This document shows positions 20,101-28,612 of a stretch of DNA of 64,000 nt, piece after piece (within the stretch, counting starts at the first letter, position 1; each line of letters begins with the position of its first letter). Origin of the DNA: Candidatus Hydrogenedentota bacterium (GTDB lineage Bacteria > Hydrogenedentota > Hydrogenedentia > Hydrogenedentales > JAEUWI01); assembly GCA_016791475.1 (NCBI GenBank), contig JAEUWI010000030.1, positions 26,537 to 90,536 of the forward strand, given 5' to 3'. The notes under the pieces were generated by a model. The model was not told the origin of the DNA and did no database searches. It saw only the letters and a list, made by a program, of their open reading frames with translations. The translations under genes were made by a program, and so were the position numbers.

Positions 20101-20166
20101 GATCGGACCAATCAGACGGATCGGACCGATCTGATTGATCGGTCCGATCCGCCGGGTCGGCCCGAA
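20101..20166. terminator. GATCGGTCC repeat, copy 2: perfect 15-bp hairpin between convergent genes
   Basis: Bases 20117-20131 pair exactly with 20137-20151 around a five-base loop (stem CGGATCGGACCGATC). Further GATCGG units flank it. It sits in the 76-bp gap between two convergent genes, where a bidirectional terminator would be useful, although no T tract follows. Confidence 0.75.
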
Positions 20167-20169
20167 TAA

Positions 20170-21021
20170 TTAGCCCTGAATCTTCCGCACCCGCTCGGTG
20201 ACGTCGCTCAGGAAATTGCTGAGGTAGCCTTGCACGAGCGCGAGGGGGTCGAGGTCGCGGTCTTCGATGAGGGGGGTGAGGTCCATGGCGAAGGTGATAC
20301 CTGTCGATTGGTCCACGCCGTGGGACTGGTGGTAGGTGGCGTGGGCGCGACGTCGGCCCATGCTGGCCAGGTCATAGCGCTTGCCACCCGCAATCTGGGA
20401 GTCGAAGACGCCGACCAGGGCCATTTGGAGGTTTTCGCGCGTGGAGACGTCCATGGCAATTTTATCGGTGTCCACCATCCAGTCGAGATCACGCCAGACC
20501 TCGCATCCATAGACTTTCTTCGGCAGGGCTTCCTGGGAAACGCGGCGCAGGGCGGCGATGGTCTTCAGGGTGACCCCGATGTGGGTGTCGTGCTTGTCCG
20601 CCAGGTTGTGGGTATAGATGATGTCCGGCTTCGTGGCTTCGATGATGGCGGCGAGGTCGTTGATGGGGCCCTGGTCCGCCGCGTCTTTTACGCGGCCGCT
20701 GGGGAAATCGAGGAGGAACTGGGCGGCGAATTCACCCACAAAGGCGGCTTTTTTCTGTTCCTTGTTGCGCACCTGAATCATATCTTCGTCGCTGTAATTG
20801 CCGTAAATGCCGCTGCGGGGCGTGCCGCCGCCATTGGTGACGACCACGCCGGTGTACCACTGGTCGGGCTGCTGGTAGCAGGTTACGATGCCTTCGCTGG
20901 CCATGATTTCCAGGTCGTCCTGATGGGCGCCGATGGCAAGGTGGGTGGTGCGGGCCAGGGCTTCGGATTCTTCGACGCCATCGGGGATATAGAGTTCGGC
21001 GGTGTCCAGGGTGAGCTTCAT
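20170..21021 (-). CDS. PIG-L/LmbE family deacetylase with AHQDD motif
   Basis: The 283-residue protein belongs to the LmbE-like zinc deacetylases (relatives of MshB and BshB) that remove acetyl groups from GlcNAc conjugates. The first metal motif reads AIGAHQDDLE near residue 31, with Gln where the textbook AHPDD has Pro; the second is HNLADKHDTHIGV with the expected HxxD and distal His residues. No signal peptide is present, so it is cytoplasmic. It lies in the same orientation as the ROK-like gene at 21341, about 320 bp downstream of it. The substrate is unknown; a role in amino-sugar metabolism is an inference from family and neighbour. Confidence 0.88.
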   Translation of the reverse strand: MKLTLDTAELYIPDGVEESEALARTTHLAIGAHQDDLEIMASEGIVTCYQQPDQWYTGVVVTNGGGTPRSGIYGNYSDEDMIQVRNKEQKKAAFVGEFAAQFLLDFPSGRVKDAADQGPINDLAAIIEATKPDIIYTHNLADKHDTHIGVTLKTIAALRRVSQEALPKKVYGCEVWRDLDWMVDTDKIAMDVSTRENLQMALVGVFDSQIAGGKRYDLASMGRRRAHATYHQSHGVDQSTGITFAMDLTPLIEDRDLDPLALVQGYLSNFLSDVTERVRKIQG

Positions 21022-21340
21022 GGGAGGAAAATTAACCTTTCAGTTCGATTAATGGTGTAAATGCACCGGAATTTTAACCACGAATGCACACGAATTTTCA
21101 CGAATAAGAAACCGTGGCCCTCGTGATAATGCATAGAGCACTTTGCGTGTTCCACAACCGGAAAAAAGAAGTTCCGGGCTACGGAAATACACGGAACGTT
21201 ACGGAAAGCAGAAGGGCTGGAGTCAGTAGTCAGACAGAGCCAAACGGTCGATTGATTACATTCAACAGCGTAATAGCGGAGCACTTATTGGTGTGTATTC
21301 GTGTCCATTCGTGGTTCAATTTCTTAATAAATGGCTCTTG
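21022..21340. repeat. Gene-free gap with inverted CACGAAT repeats
   Basis: Near one end is ACCACGAATGCACACGAATT (21079-21098) with a further CACGAATAA; near the other are GTATTCGTGTCCATTCGTGG units (about 21296-21315), which are inverted relative to the first. No gene or clear promoter seen. Confidence 0.6.
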
Positions 21341-22732
21341 TTATAGTGCCGGCAGACTGGCGGCGGCGATGGACTGGCCCACGCGGCGGCTCTTTTCATC
21401 GGGCAACTGGATATTGATGTGGGCCAGCTCGGGGAACTCGGCGGCCAGGACGGCTTTTGCGCCGTCGAGGAGCAAGTCGCCGCCTTTGCCGGAAGTGCAG
21501 CGCCCGAGGATGAGCACATGCTTCAGGTCGTAGAAACGGGCGTAGTGGGCGATGCCGTAGCCGAGATAGATGCCCATGGACTCCCAGATTTTCGTAGCGC
21601 CCTCATGACCGGCTTCAAGCTTTTCCTGTACGAATTTCAGCTTCTCAGCGTCGGTCACGCCTTCGGGCAACTCGATGCCCGCGGCCGGGGCGAGGCGGAA
21701 TACGCACTGCTGTGAGAAATAGCGGGCGCCCACGCCAATGTCGCCCGACCACTCGTCATCGGATGCGCCGGGATTATAGTCGACCGGGGCAAAGGCCAAC
21801 TCGTTGAGCCAGCTCGTGATGTTGCCGTCCATGGTGACATAGCCCCCGGCCTCGCTGGAGCCCAGAGCGATGCCCAGGACGCCATTGTCTTCCAGGGACA
21901 TGGAACCGGCGAGGGCGGTGACTTCACCGTCGTTTACGATTTCCAGGGGCACGCCGAGTTCTTCGCCGATGCGGACGAACATGTTGCGCACTTCGTCAAA
22001 ACGGTCTTCCGGAATGCCTCGGAATAGGGAAGCGATCATCGCGCGATTGTTTATGAATACGCCGGCCGAGCTGCCGCCGATGGCGTCCACGCGGGGCATC
22101 TTGCTGGCGGCGGTTTTCAGCGCGGCCATGACCTCATTGTAGTGGTAGGTCGGGTCGGTCTGCTTGCGCGGTTCCCAGACCACTTCCTCGGAGAAGATGG
22201 CTTCGCCGTCCACGACGGCCGAGACTTTGCGGTCCGATGCGCCGAGATCGAAGCCGATGCGGCAACCGTCGAGGTGACGGCCCAGGGGCTGGGTGGATTC
22301 GTTTTCCGCGGGCACTTCCTCGGGCTTGCAGCCCCGAATCTGGAAGGTCTGTTCATAGACGCTCTTGCCCATGAAGCCGAAGTCGAATGCGCGGGTGCCG
22401 CCGGGGCGATATACGCCTGCGAGATAGGCCGCCACATAGCCGGGGCCGCCCACATGGACGCGGAACGCGCCCTTCTGCCACAGAAGGAATTTCAGGATTC
22501 GTTCAATGTAGAAGCAACTCGCGTCGGCCAGATCGTGACCATCGGGAAACACTCTTGTTTCGAAGCGCGCGATGGCGCCGCCATTTCGTTCGAGTCCCAG
22601 AATGAGGGGCACGCCCCGTCCGGAGTCCGCCACGGCCTTGTCAAAGGTCTGGTTCGCCAGGACGGCGGGGCGAAAGTCGGGTTCAAGTGGGGGAACAAAG
22701 GTTGGGGGCGTGAGCATCCACGAGTAGTTCAT
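21341..22732 (-). CDS. ROK-like (ASKHA fold) protein, 463 residues
   Basis: The central part reads GCRIGFDLGASDRKVSAVVDGE, the phosphate-1 motif of sugar kinase/ROK proteins in the actin-like ATPase superfamily, followed by IGGSSAGVFINNRA and VNDGEVTALAG, the DGxxxAxG element that carries the catalytic region in ROK glucokinases. LGIALGSSEAGGYV is a phosphate-2-like segment. An N-terminal domain of about 150 residues precedes the kinase fold and has no match I recognise. The protein has no HTH, so it is unlikely to be a ROK repressor. It may phosphorylate a sugar or act as a sensor. Upstream DNA carries the 9-bp minisatellite. Confidence 0.72.
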   Translation of the reverse strand: MNYSWMLTPPTFVPPLEPDFRPAVLANQTFDKAVADSGRGVPLILGLERNGGAIARFETRVFPDGHDLADASCFYIERILKFLLWQKGAFRVHVGGPGYVAAYLAGVYRPGGTRAFDFGFMGKSVYEQTFQIRGCKPEEVPAENESTQPLGRHLDGCRIGFDLGASDRKVSAVVDGEAIFSEEVVWEPRKQTDPTYHYNEVMAALKTAASKMPRVDAIGGSSAGVFINNRAMIASLFRGIPEDRFDEVRNMFVRIGEELGVPLEIVNDGEVTALAGSMSLEDNGVLGIALGSSEAGGYVTMDGNITSWLNELAFAPVDYNPGASDDEWSGDIGVGARYFSQQCVFRLAPAAGIELPEGVTDAEKLKFVQEKLEAGHEGATKIWESMGIYLGYGIAHYARFYDLKHVLILGRCTSGKGGDLLLDGAKAVLAAEFPELAHINIQLPDEKSRRVGQSIAAASLPAL

Positions 22733-22832
22733 TGGGTCAGACTTTCTTCTTCCGGGTGTTGAGTTATCGCGGCGCGCCGCAGGGGGTACTATAGCATAGG
22801 GAAGAGCGGGGATTTAAGAGGAAGTCTGAAGA

Positions 22833-22895
22833 ATGGGTCTTATGGGTCTTATGGGTCTTATGGGTCCTATGGGTCATATGGGTCTTATGAGTCAG
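22833..22895. repeat. 9-bp minisatellite ATGGGTCTT, diverged copy, with inverted units nearby
   Basis: Seven consecutive 9-mers: four match ATGGGTCTT exactly and three vary (ATGGGTCCT, ATGGGTCAT, ATGAGTCAG). About 20 bp on, ACCCATACGACCCATACGAC (22914-22933) is the same unit in inverted orientation. It lies in the 297-bp divergent gap between the ROK-like gene and the ATPase gene. Confidence 0.9.
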
Positions 22896-23029
22896 TATGA
22901 CTCCATTTCCAGAGACCCATACGACCCATACGACGCACAAGAGCGATTTCATCCATCATCCTTCAGCCTTCAGGCCATCTGTGATAGAATGCGCAACATG
23001 AAGTACTACTTAACACGAGAGACCTCTAT

Positions 23030-24739
23030 ATGAAGGGACGCAGTTTCGACACCTTCGAGTTGACCCCGGGGAACCGGGAGGCTTTTGATGTCTGCCGGCG
23101 GGTGGCCATGCTGGAGGAAATGGGGCCATCCCTGGTGCTCTTACTGGGGCCGGAGGGCAGCGGCAAGAGCCATCTGCTCTGGGCGGTGGCCAAGCAGGTG
23201 CGTTTGAGCGCGATACCGGTGGGCCTGGCGTTGGTGACACCGGGGGACTTCCCGGATAAGGTGAAGGCGCTGGTGGAGGACCCGCGACCGCTGCAGGGGC
23301 GCCGCGCCATGCTGCTGGTGGACAATCTGGAGGGTTTCGATGCCGAAGCCCGGCGACTCGAAGCCGTGATCGAAGCCTTCTTGAACCACCAGCATCCGGT
23401 ACTGGTGGCGAGCAATGTTCAACCGAACCGGCTGCAGAAGCTCAGCGGTCCGCTTCGCGCGCGGTTGGCGCGGTCGCGTTCGGTTATCCTGGAAGCGCGC
23501 ACGGCGGGTGCGGCGCCGTGGCAGGCTGCCGAGCAGGCGATAGCGCTGGAAGAGGCGAATCAGGCGCTGCAGTGGGAAAAGAACTCGCTCCAGACCCGTT
23601 TCGACACCCTGCAACAGGAGCGGGACGGCCTGCTTCAGCGCATAGGATTCCTGCTGCAGGAAAAGGAGATGCTCCAGCAGTACAACGAATCGCTCCAGCG
23701 TGAGCGCGCGGCGTTTCAGGAGCAGTGCCAGGCCCTGTTGCCGGAGCGGGACTGGCTGAAGCAGAAGACGGAGTCGCTGGAGCGTGAGCGGTCGGCCTAT
23801 CAGGAGGCGATTACGGCGGCCAACAAGGCGGCGGCGGAGAAGGCGCTGGAGTTTAAGGCGCTGCAATCCCGGCTGGAGGCGTCCATTGGCGACGCGGACT
23901 ATGCGCTGGCGAATCAGGTGCGGATCCAGGCGGCCCTGAGTGTTGCCAAGGCGGATCTTGAAGGTCAGGAGGCGCTGCGCGTCACATTACAGGAGCGGGA
24001 GAAGGCCCTTGCCAAGGCGGAGATGTCCGTGGGGCAGGCCCTGACCCGGATCGAGCAGATGCGCCAGGCCTATGCGCAGTGGCGCGAAGAAATCATGTCG
24101 GACATCGCGGCAATGGCGGGTGAGCTGGCTGCGGAGCGAAAGGCGCCTCCGGCCCATGAGCCTCCGTTGTTGCGTGCGCTGGCGGAGGCCGGCGCCGATC
24201 ACGAGCAGGTGCGCGCCGCGCTTACGGCGACCCGGGAACGGCTCAAGGCCATCGAGTTCGAGTGGGAGAAGACCCGGCGTGTGCTGGCGATTCAGACCGC
24301 CGAGATGGATGCCCTGCGCTATGCGGCGGCGAGTCAGGTGGCGTCGGCCAATATCCAGGCGGGCGAAATGGAGCACCGGATTGACACGCTGGAAACGGCC
24401 ATTTCCCAGGTGGACGCGGCGGCGGTGGTGGCCTCCGATGCCTTGCCGGAAACGGGCGCGGGCATTGCCACCCTGCGGGCGGCCCTGGGCCATCTTCAGG
24501 AAGAGTTGCGCGCCCTACGCGAAGCGCGTGCGGCGCACGATGGTGAGCGCCAGCGCGCCCACGATGAGATGTCCCTCTTCGACTCGGAGTACTTTGAAGC
24601 CCTGCCCTCGGATTTTCAGGGGCACCGCAGCCCCATGCTTCCCGGCCTGGATGCCGAATTGATGACCGCTTTTGAAGGGGCGAGAACGCCCAGGTCCGCC
24701 GCATCCGCGCACGATGCGGTTCCGGAAGATGTCGCATGA
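23030..24739 (+). CDS. DnaA-like AAA+ ATPase fused to a long coiled coil
   Basis: The 569-residue product starts with a compact P-loop domain of about 165 residues: FDTFELTPGNREAFDVC as in DnaA/Hda-type proteins, Walker A GPEGSGKSHLLWAV (near residue 40), Walker B AMLLVDNLEG (near 88), a sensor-1-like VLVASNVQPNRL and an arginine-rich LRARLARSRSVIL. It lacks the DnaA DNA-binding domain IV. From about residue 170 to 520 it is almost entirely heptad-rich coiled coil (repeated QxxxExLxxQRE patterns). The C-terminal tail is low-complexity. Overlap with the following HD gene (ATGA) indicates translational coupling. Role unknown; a structural, partitioning or replication-linked ATPase is possible. 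Confidence 0.75.
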   Translation: MKGRSFDTFELTPGNREAFDVCRRVAMLEEMGPSLVLLLGPEGSGKSHLLWAVAKQVRLSAIPVGLALVTPGDFPDKVKALVEDPRPLQGRRAMLLVDNLEGFDAEARRLEAVIEAFLNHQHPVLVASNVQPNRLQKLSGPLRARLARSRSVILEARTAGAAPWQAAEQAIALEEANQALQWEKNSLQTRFDTLQQERDGLLQRIGFLLQEKEMLQQYNESLQRERAAFQEQCQALLPERDWLKQKTESLERERSAYQEAITAANKAAAEKALEFKALQSRLEASIGDADYALANQVRIQAALSVAKADLEGQEALRVTLQEREKALAKAEMSVGQALTRIEQMRQAYAQWREEIMSDIAAMAGELAAERKAPPAHEPPLLRALAEAGADHEQVRAALTATRERLKAIEFEWEKTRRVLAIQTAEMDALRYAAASQVASANIQAGEMEHRIDTLETAISQVDAAAVVASDALPETGAGIATLRAALGHLQEELRALREARAAHDGERQRAHDEMSLFDSEYFEALPSDFQGHRSPMLPGLDAELMTAFEGARTPRSAASAHDAVPEDVA

Positions 24740-25320
24740 GTGGTTCCAAAAGCGGCGAATTCACCATGCGTATACTCGATTTGTTCCAGATAATTCATCC
24801 GCTGGATCGCATTCCCCGCGCGGGCTATGTGCTTCGCGGCGTACCGGAGCCGGAGTCCGTGGCGGCCCACAGTCACTTCGTCGCCCTGCTCGCCCTGCTC
24901 TTCGTGGAGCAGTTTCCGGGAGTCTACAACCGGGACCGTCTGCTGGCCATGGCGCTGGTTCACGATCTGGCGGAGTCACGGCTCATGGATATCCCCATGC
25001 CCTATGCGGACGCCTATTTAAAAGAGGCCAAGCAGAAGGCGGAGCAGGCCATCACGGACGATCTTCTCGGTGGCCTGCCCGGCGATCTTGCGGCGCTTCA
25101 TGCGGAATTCGACGCCGCCATCACGCCCGAAGCGCGGCTGCTGCGCGGCCTGGACAAGGCCCAGATGATGATCAAGGTCGGGTGCTACGAGCGCGAGCAC
25201 CGGGGCTGCCTGGACGAGTTCTGGGCAAACCCGAAGAACTTTGCGGACTTCGGGATCGCGGCGGTATCGGAATTGTTCGACGCGATATGCGCGCGCGCGG
25301 GGAAAGTGCGGCCGAGGTAG
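24736..25320 (+). CDS. HD-domain hydrolase (YfbR/HDDC2-like)
   Basis: The 194-residue protein is an HD superfamily metal-dependent phosphohydrolase. Visible metal ligands are His in VAAHSHFVAL (near residue 50), the HD doublet in ALVHDLAESR (near 78-79) and a distal Asp in RGLDKAQMMIK. This spacing matches the YfbR/HDDC2 branch of 5'-deoxynucleotidases. Its ATG overlaps the stop codon of the coiled-coil ATPase gene by four bases. Deoxynucleotide hydrolysis next to a DnaA-like ATPase hints at a replication or nucleotide-pool link, but that is inference. Confidence 0.85.
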   Translation: MSGSKSGEFTMRILDLFQIIHPLDRIPRAGYVLRGVPEPESVAAHSHFVALLALLFVEQFPGVYNRDRLLAMALVHDLAESRLMDIPMPYADAYLKEAKQKAEQAITDDLLGGLPGDLAALHAEFDAAITPEARLLRGLDKAQMMIKVGCYEREHRGCLDEFWANPKNFADFGIAAVSELFDAICARAGKVRPR

Positions 25321-25760
25321 TGACGATCTTCCACGTCGGCGGGCTGAGCCTTTGACTCAATGGAGCCGATTGAGGGCGGCAAGAAAGAGAGTCTAACCAC
25401 GAATGGATCTGGAGCAGCCGTTGGGCTCAACCAAATTCTTCACCACGAAGGCCACGAAGGCCACGAAGAGAAGAGAGGGAAGGAAGCGTTCTGCAACTGT
25501 GATTCCCCCTGCAATGAAGGCAAGACCATAGTGAACTCGGATCTCAGCTATCTTTGCGCCTTCGCGCCTTTGCGTGCAATAGATCAGGAAGAATGCGTGC
25601 CAAGGTTGACTGAACGACCGCCGAAGTCCTGCAAAGCCCCAATCTCCTTTCTCTTCGTGCTCCTCTTATCCGTGAGTATCCGTGCAATCCGTGGTAAGAA
25701 ACAAAAGGTTTTTGACCACGGATTGCACGGAGGTGTACGGATGATAAAGACGTGGGTGTG
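25321..25760. repeat. Gene-free gap with CACGAAGGC and CCGTG repeats
   Basis: About 440 bp separate the HD gene from the convergent comEC. It contains CCACGAAGGC repeated (25442-25468) and an inverted pair around 25672-25735 with ATCCGTGCAATCCGTGGT on one side and ACCACGGATTGCACGGA on the other, able to form a hairpin between the two convergent genes. No gene seen. Confidence 0.65.
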
Positions 25761-28121
25761 TTATTGCGCCGCCGGGTCCAGCGAGTAGCCCCGTTGCGCG
25801 CGAGCGCTTTTGACCACGAGTTGGTCTCCCCGCTGCCGCACCTGAATTCCACCGTGGTAGTCCGTGCGGTAGAGGGCGATGTGCCTTTCCGTATAGCGGG
25901 GAACGACCTCCCGGCCCATGGCTTCTCGGCGGGCGCTGGCCCGGGTTGAGACCACGGCGATGGTGGGCGATACGGCATCGAGAAAGGTCGCGCTGCTGGA
26001 GGTGTGGGAGCCGTGGTGGGGCACTTTCAAGACGTCCACGGGCTGCAAGCGGGGAAGGAGTTCGCGTTCCGCTTCCACCTCGATATCGCCCGACAGAAGG
26101 GCGCTTAGACCGGGCCATTCAATCTGGAGTACCACGGACTGGTTGTTCACGCCTCGGAGGTTGGAGTCGAGGGTTGGGTGAATCACGGACACCGTTGCGC
26201 CCGCAGCCGCGATTGACTCCGAGGTCCGTACGCGGCGGACGGGCACATCCTGTTCTGCGCAGGCTTCCAGCAAGGCGAGCTCCAGGACGTTCGTGGATGA
26301 TTTGGGCCAGAGGATAACCTCGCCGATGTCGATCTGCCGCATGACACTGATCGCGCCTCCGATGTGATCGCGATCCGCGTGGGTGATGACCATGTAGTCA
26401 ATCTGGTCGATTCCATGGGCCAGGAGCCAGGTCGTGACCACGCGCTTGCCCATGTCCAGGTAATCACTCTTGTCGCCCGCATCCACCAGAAGCGTGGTGC
26501 CGCCGGGCGTCCGGATAAAGGCTGAATCGCCATGGCCCACATCGAGGAAGTCCAGGGTGGCCGGGGGAAAGAGGGGGCGCCAAAGAAGCCAGGCGAGGAG
26601 GGCCGCCGTCAGGGAGAACCGGGTCCAGTGCCGCGCGCGTTCGGGCTCGAAGAGAAGTCTGGCCAGCCCCACCGCTGCGGCCACGTAGAGCAGTCCGGCG
26701 ATGAGGGTCGGGCTGGTCACGGTGATGAAGGCGAGAGGCAGTTGGGCGAAGTAAACGGCGATCCACTCGATCAGATAGATCAGCGGGGCGGCGGCGTGAC
26801 CGAAGAGGCTCGCCACGGCGGTAGAGAAGGGGGCGAGCAAAAGGACCAGCATGCAGAGCCAAAGCACACCGGTCAGCAGCGGTATGACCATGAGATTGCA
26901 CACCGAGCCCAAGACGGGAACGAGGTGAAAGAAGTGGGCCGCCAGGGGAAGGGGCAGTATGGATACGCCCAGGGTCGTGGCCACATTCTGCCGAAAGATG
27001 AGGGGAACCTGGGTGAGGCGATGGGCGATGGCTTCGCTGAAGACGAGGATTGAGGCCAGGCTGCCAAAGGAGAGGATGAAGGCGGTATCCCAGAGCAGTC
27101 CGGGGTTTGCGCCGAGGAAGAGGAGGGCCGCGATGCTCAGGGCGGTCGGTGCGTCGGGCTCGCGTTCCAGAAATTCCGCCCAGAGATAGAGGCCGATCAT
27201 GATGGCGGCGCGAAGAATCGGCGGCCGCGCGCCGGTCATCAGCGCGAACAGGACGACAGCCAGCAGGACCATGGCGTTGCGCTGCTTACGGTTTCTGATT
27301 ATGCCCCGGAGCGCCCAGTGGAGGGAGAGATACACGATGCCCACGTGGACACCGGAGACCGAAAGAATATGGGCGGTGCCTGTTTCGAGATAAGGGCGAT
27401 AGGCTTCCTCGCTGTAGGTGGCCCGATCCCCGAGCCACACGGCGCGAAGGAATACCTGGATGTCCGCGGGGGCGGTGCGGGCGAATACGTCGGCCTGCCA
27501 GTGGCGCAGGCGCGAGGCCCAGTATCCGATGCTCCACACGGGCCGCGAGAGCCACTGGATGGTATCACCACGGGTGCGCAGGGCACTGTGGTAACCCAGG
27601 GTACGATAATAGTCTTCCGCGCCGCCGATCCCCAGGTTGACCTCGCCGAGTACGGGGTCCAGTTTCCCCTGGACACGAATTCGTTCCCCGGTGTGGAGGG
27701 GCCGGCGCGGGTCCGACCATCGGACGATAACACCGCCCCGGGCCTCCAGTTGCATGCCACCCACTTCCACCCTGTCCGCGTGAAGACGGACCGGCGCATA
27801 GTCCAGATCGGCGGTGTAGATCGGGGCATCCATCACGGTGCCTTCAATGCGGTAGATGGAGTCCGGATGTTGGCGATTGTGGCGGCTCAGGGAATCGCCG
27901 TGGCGCATGGGGCGCTGATTGATTTCCAGGGCGACCCCCGCCAGGAGAAATACGAGGGCGATGGGAACACCGTCGCGATAGGGAAGCGGCCTGGGGAGGA
28001 ACCAGATCGCCACCAGGGTGACCAGCATTCCACCGATCCACCACGCCGCGTGGTGGTCGGCGCCACTGGCCCAGATGCCCGCCGTGAACGCCGACGCGGC
28101 CCACACAAGCGGGCGGTTCAC
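25761..28121 (-). CDS. comEC: DNA internalisation protein ComEC/Rec2
   Basis: ComEC forms the inner membrane channel for single-stranded DNA in natural transformation. The 786-residue product has N-terminal helices, an extracytoplasmic OB-like domain (about 70-200), the multi-helix competence domain containing HILSVSGVHVGIVYLSLHWAL and TGARPPILRAAIMIGLYL, and a C-terminal metallo-beta-lactamase-like domain with VGHGDSAFIRTPGG, ITHADRDHIGG (metal motif HxDxDH) and VPHHGSHTSS. That is the complete ComEC architecture. ComEA-like DNA receptor is encoded at 61489-62304. Confidence 0.95.
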   Translation of the reverse strand: MNRPLVWAASAFTAGIWASGADHHAAWWIGGMLVTLVAIWFLPRPLPYRDGVPIALVFLLAGVALEINQRPMRHGDSLSRHNRQHPDSIYRIEGTVMDAPIYTADLDYAPVRLHADRVEVGGMQLEARGGVIVRWSDPRRPLHTGERIRVQGKLDPVLGEVNLGIGGAEDYYRTLGYHSALRTRGDTIQWLSRPVWSIGYWASRLRHWQADVFARTAPADIQVFLRAVWLGDRATYSEEAYRPYLETGTAHILSVSGVHVGIVYLSLHWALRGIIRNRKQRNAMVLLAVVLFALMTGARPPILRAAIMIGLYLWAEFLEREPDAPTALSIAALLFLGANPGLLWDTAFILSFGSLASILVFSEAIAHRLTQVPLIFRQNVATTLGVSILPLPLAAHFFHLVPVLGSVCNLMVIPLLTGVLWLCMLVLLLAPFSTAVASLFGHAAAPLIYLIEWIAVYFAQLPLAFITVTSPTLIAGLLYVAAAVGLARLLFEPERARHWTRFSLTAALLAWLLWRPLFPPATLDFLDVGHGDSAFIRTPGGTTLLVDAGDKSDYLDMGKRVVTTWLLAHGIDQIDYMVITHADRDHIGGAISVMRQIDIGEVILWPKSSTNVLELALLEACAEQDVPVRRVRTSESIAAAGATVSVIHPTLDSNLRGVNNQSVVLQIEWPGLSALLSGDIEVEAERELLPRLQPVDVLKVPHHGSHTSSSATFLDAVSPTIAVVSTRASARREAMGREVVPRYTERHIALYRTDYHGGIQVRQRGDQLVVKSARAQRGYSLDPAAQ

Positions 28122-28174
28122 CCGTGCTGCCCTTGCACAAAACCCTCCTGAATCCGCAGCGCCCCACTAATCGG

Positions 28175-28327
28175 CTACGCGCCGATACCGAGGAATCCCA
28201 GCAGGTTAATCAGCACGGTGAAGAAATTGTATACCTCGGCTTCCGAATTGTCCTGCGGCACCTGACCAGCGAGGATGAAGGAGCGAAAGAAGTCAAAAAC
28301 GGTTAGGAGTGCATCGACGATAGGCAT
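28175..28327 (-). CDS. Small hydrophobic protein, 50 residues
   Basis: A short frame encodes a 50-residue product beginning MPIVDALLTVFDFFRSFILA and ending FTVLINLLGFLGIGA. Two hydrophobic segments (about 4-21 and 35-50) flank a polar GQVPQDNSEAEVYN middle, so it could be a two-helix membrane microprotein. It lies 53 bp upstream of comEC on the same strand and could be in its leader. The start lacks a strong ribosome binding site. I do not recognise a family; coding status rests on the amphipathic composition and sensible codon use. Confidence 0.45.
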   Translation of the reverse strand: MPIVDALLTVFDFFRSFILAGQVPQDNSEAEVYNFFTVLINLLGFLGIGA

Positions 28328-28466
28328 GATTGGATCTTTCTTTGGAAGGGCCGGAGTGAGGCATTGCCCTGCACCATGTTAAATGGCGCGGGATTATCAG
28401 TCAAGCTCGCGGGGAGCGGCCACAGCACGAGACCTGAAAAATTTCATGTAAAGCGATGCCTTTTGA

Positions 28467-28487
28467 TTGCAAATAATTGCAAATACT
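28467..28487. repeat. Tandem TTGCAAATA repeat upstream of the HTH-EIIA gene
   Basis: TTGCAAATAA is followed directly by TTGCAAATAC in an AT-rich 170-bp stretch that stands out from the GC-rich background. A TATAAT hexamer at 28532-28537 is a plausible -10 box for the downstream gene, though no well-spaced -35 box is evident. The repeat may be an operator. Confidence 0.35.
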
Positions 28488-28612
28488 GCGTTCTGGTGTT
28501 TTTTTATGATTTTTGATGAATATTTCCGTGGTATAATCGTCCAATCGAGACAATGACACTGGATACCGCACATCAGAGGCATGAAACCGGATGCTACATG
28601 AGGCATGAGACC

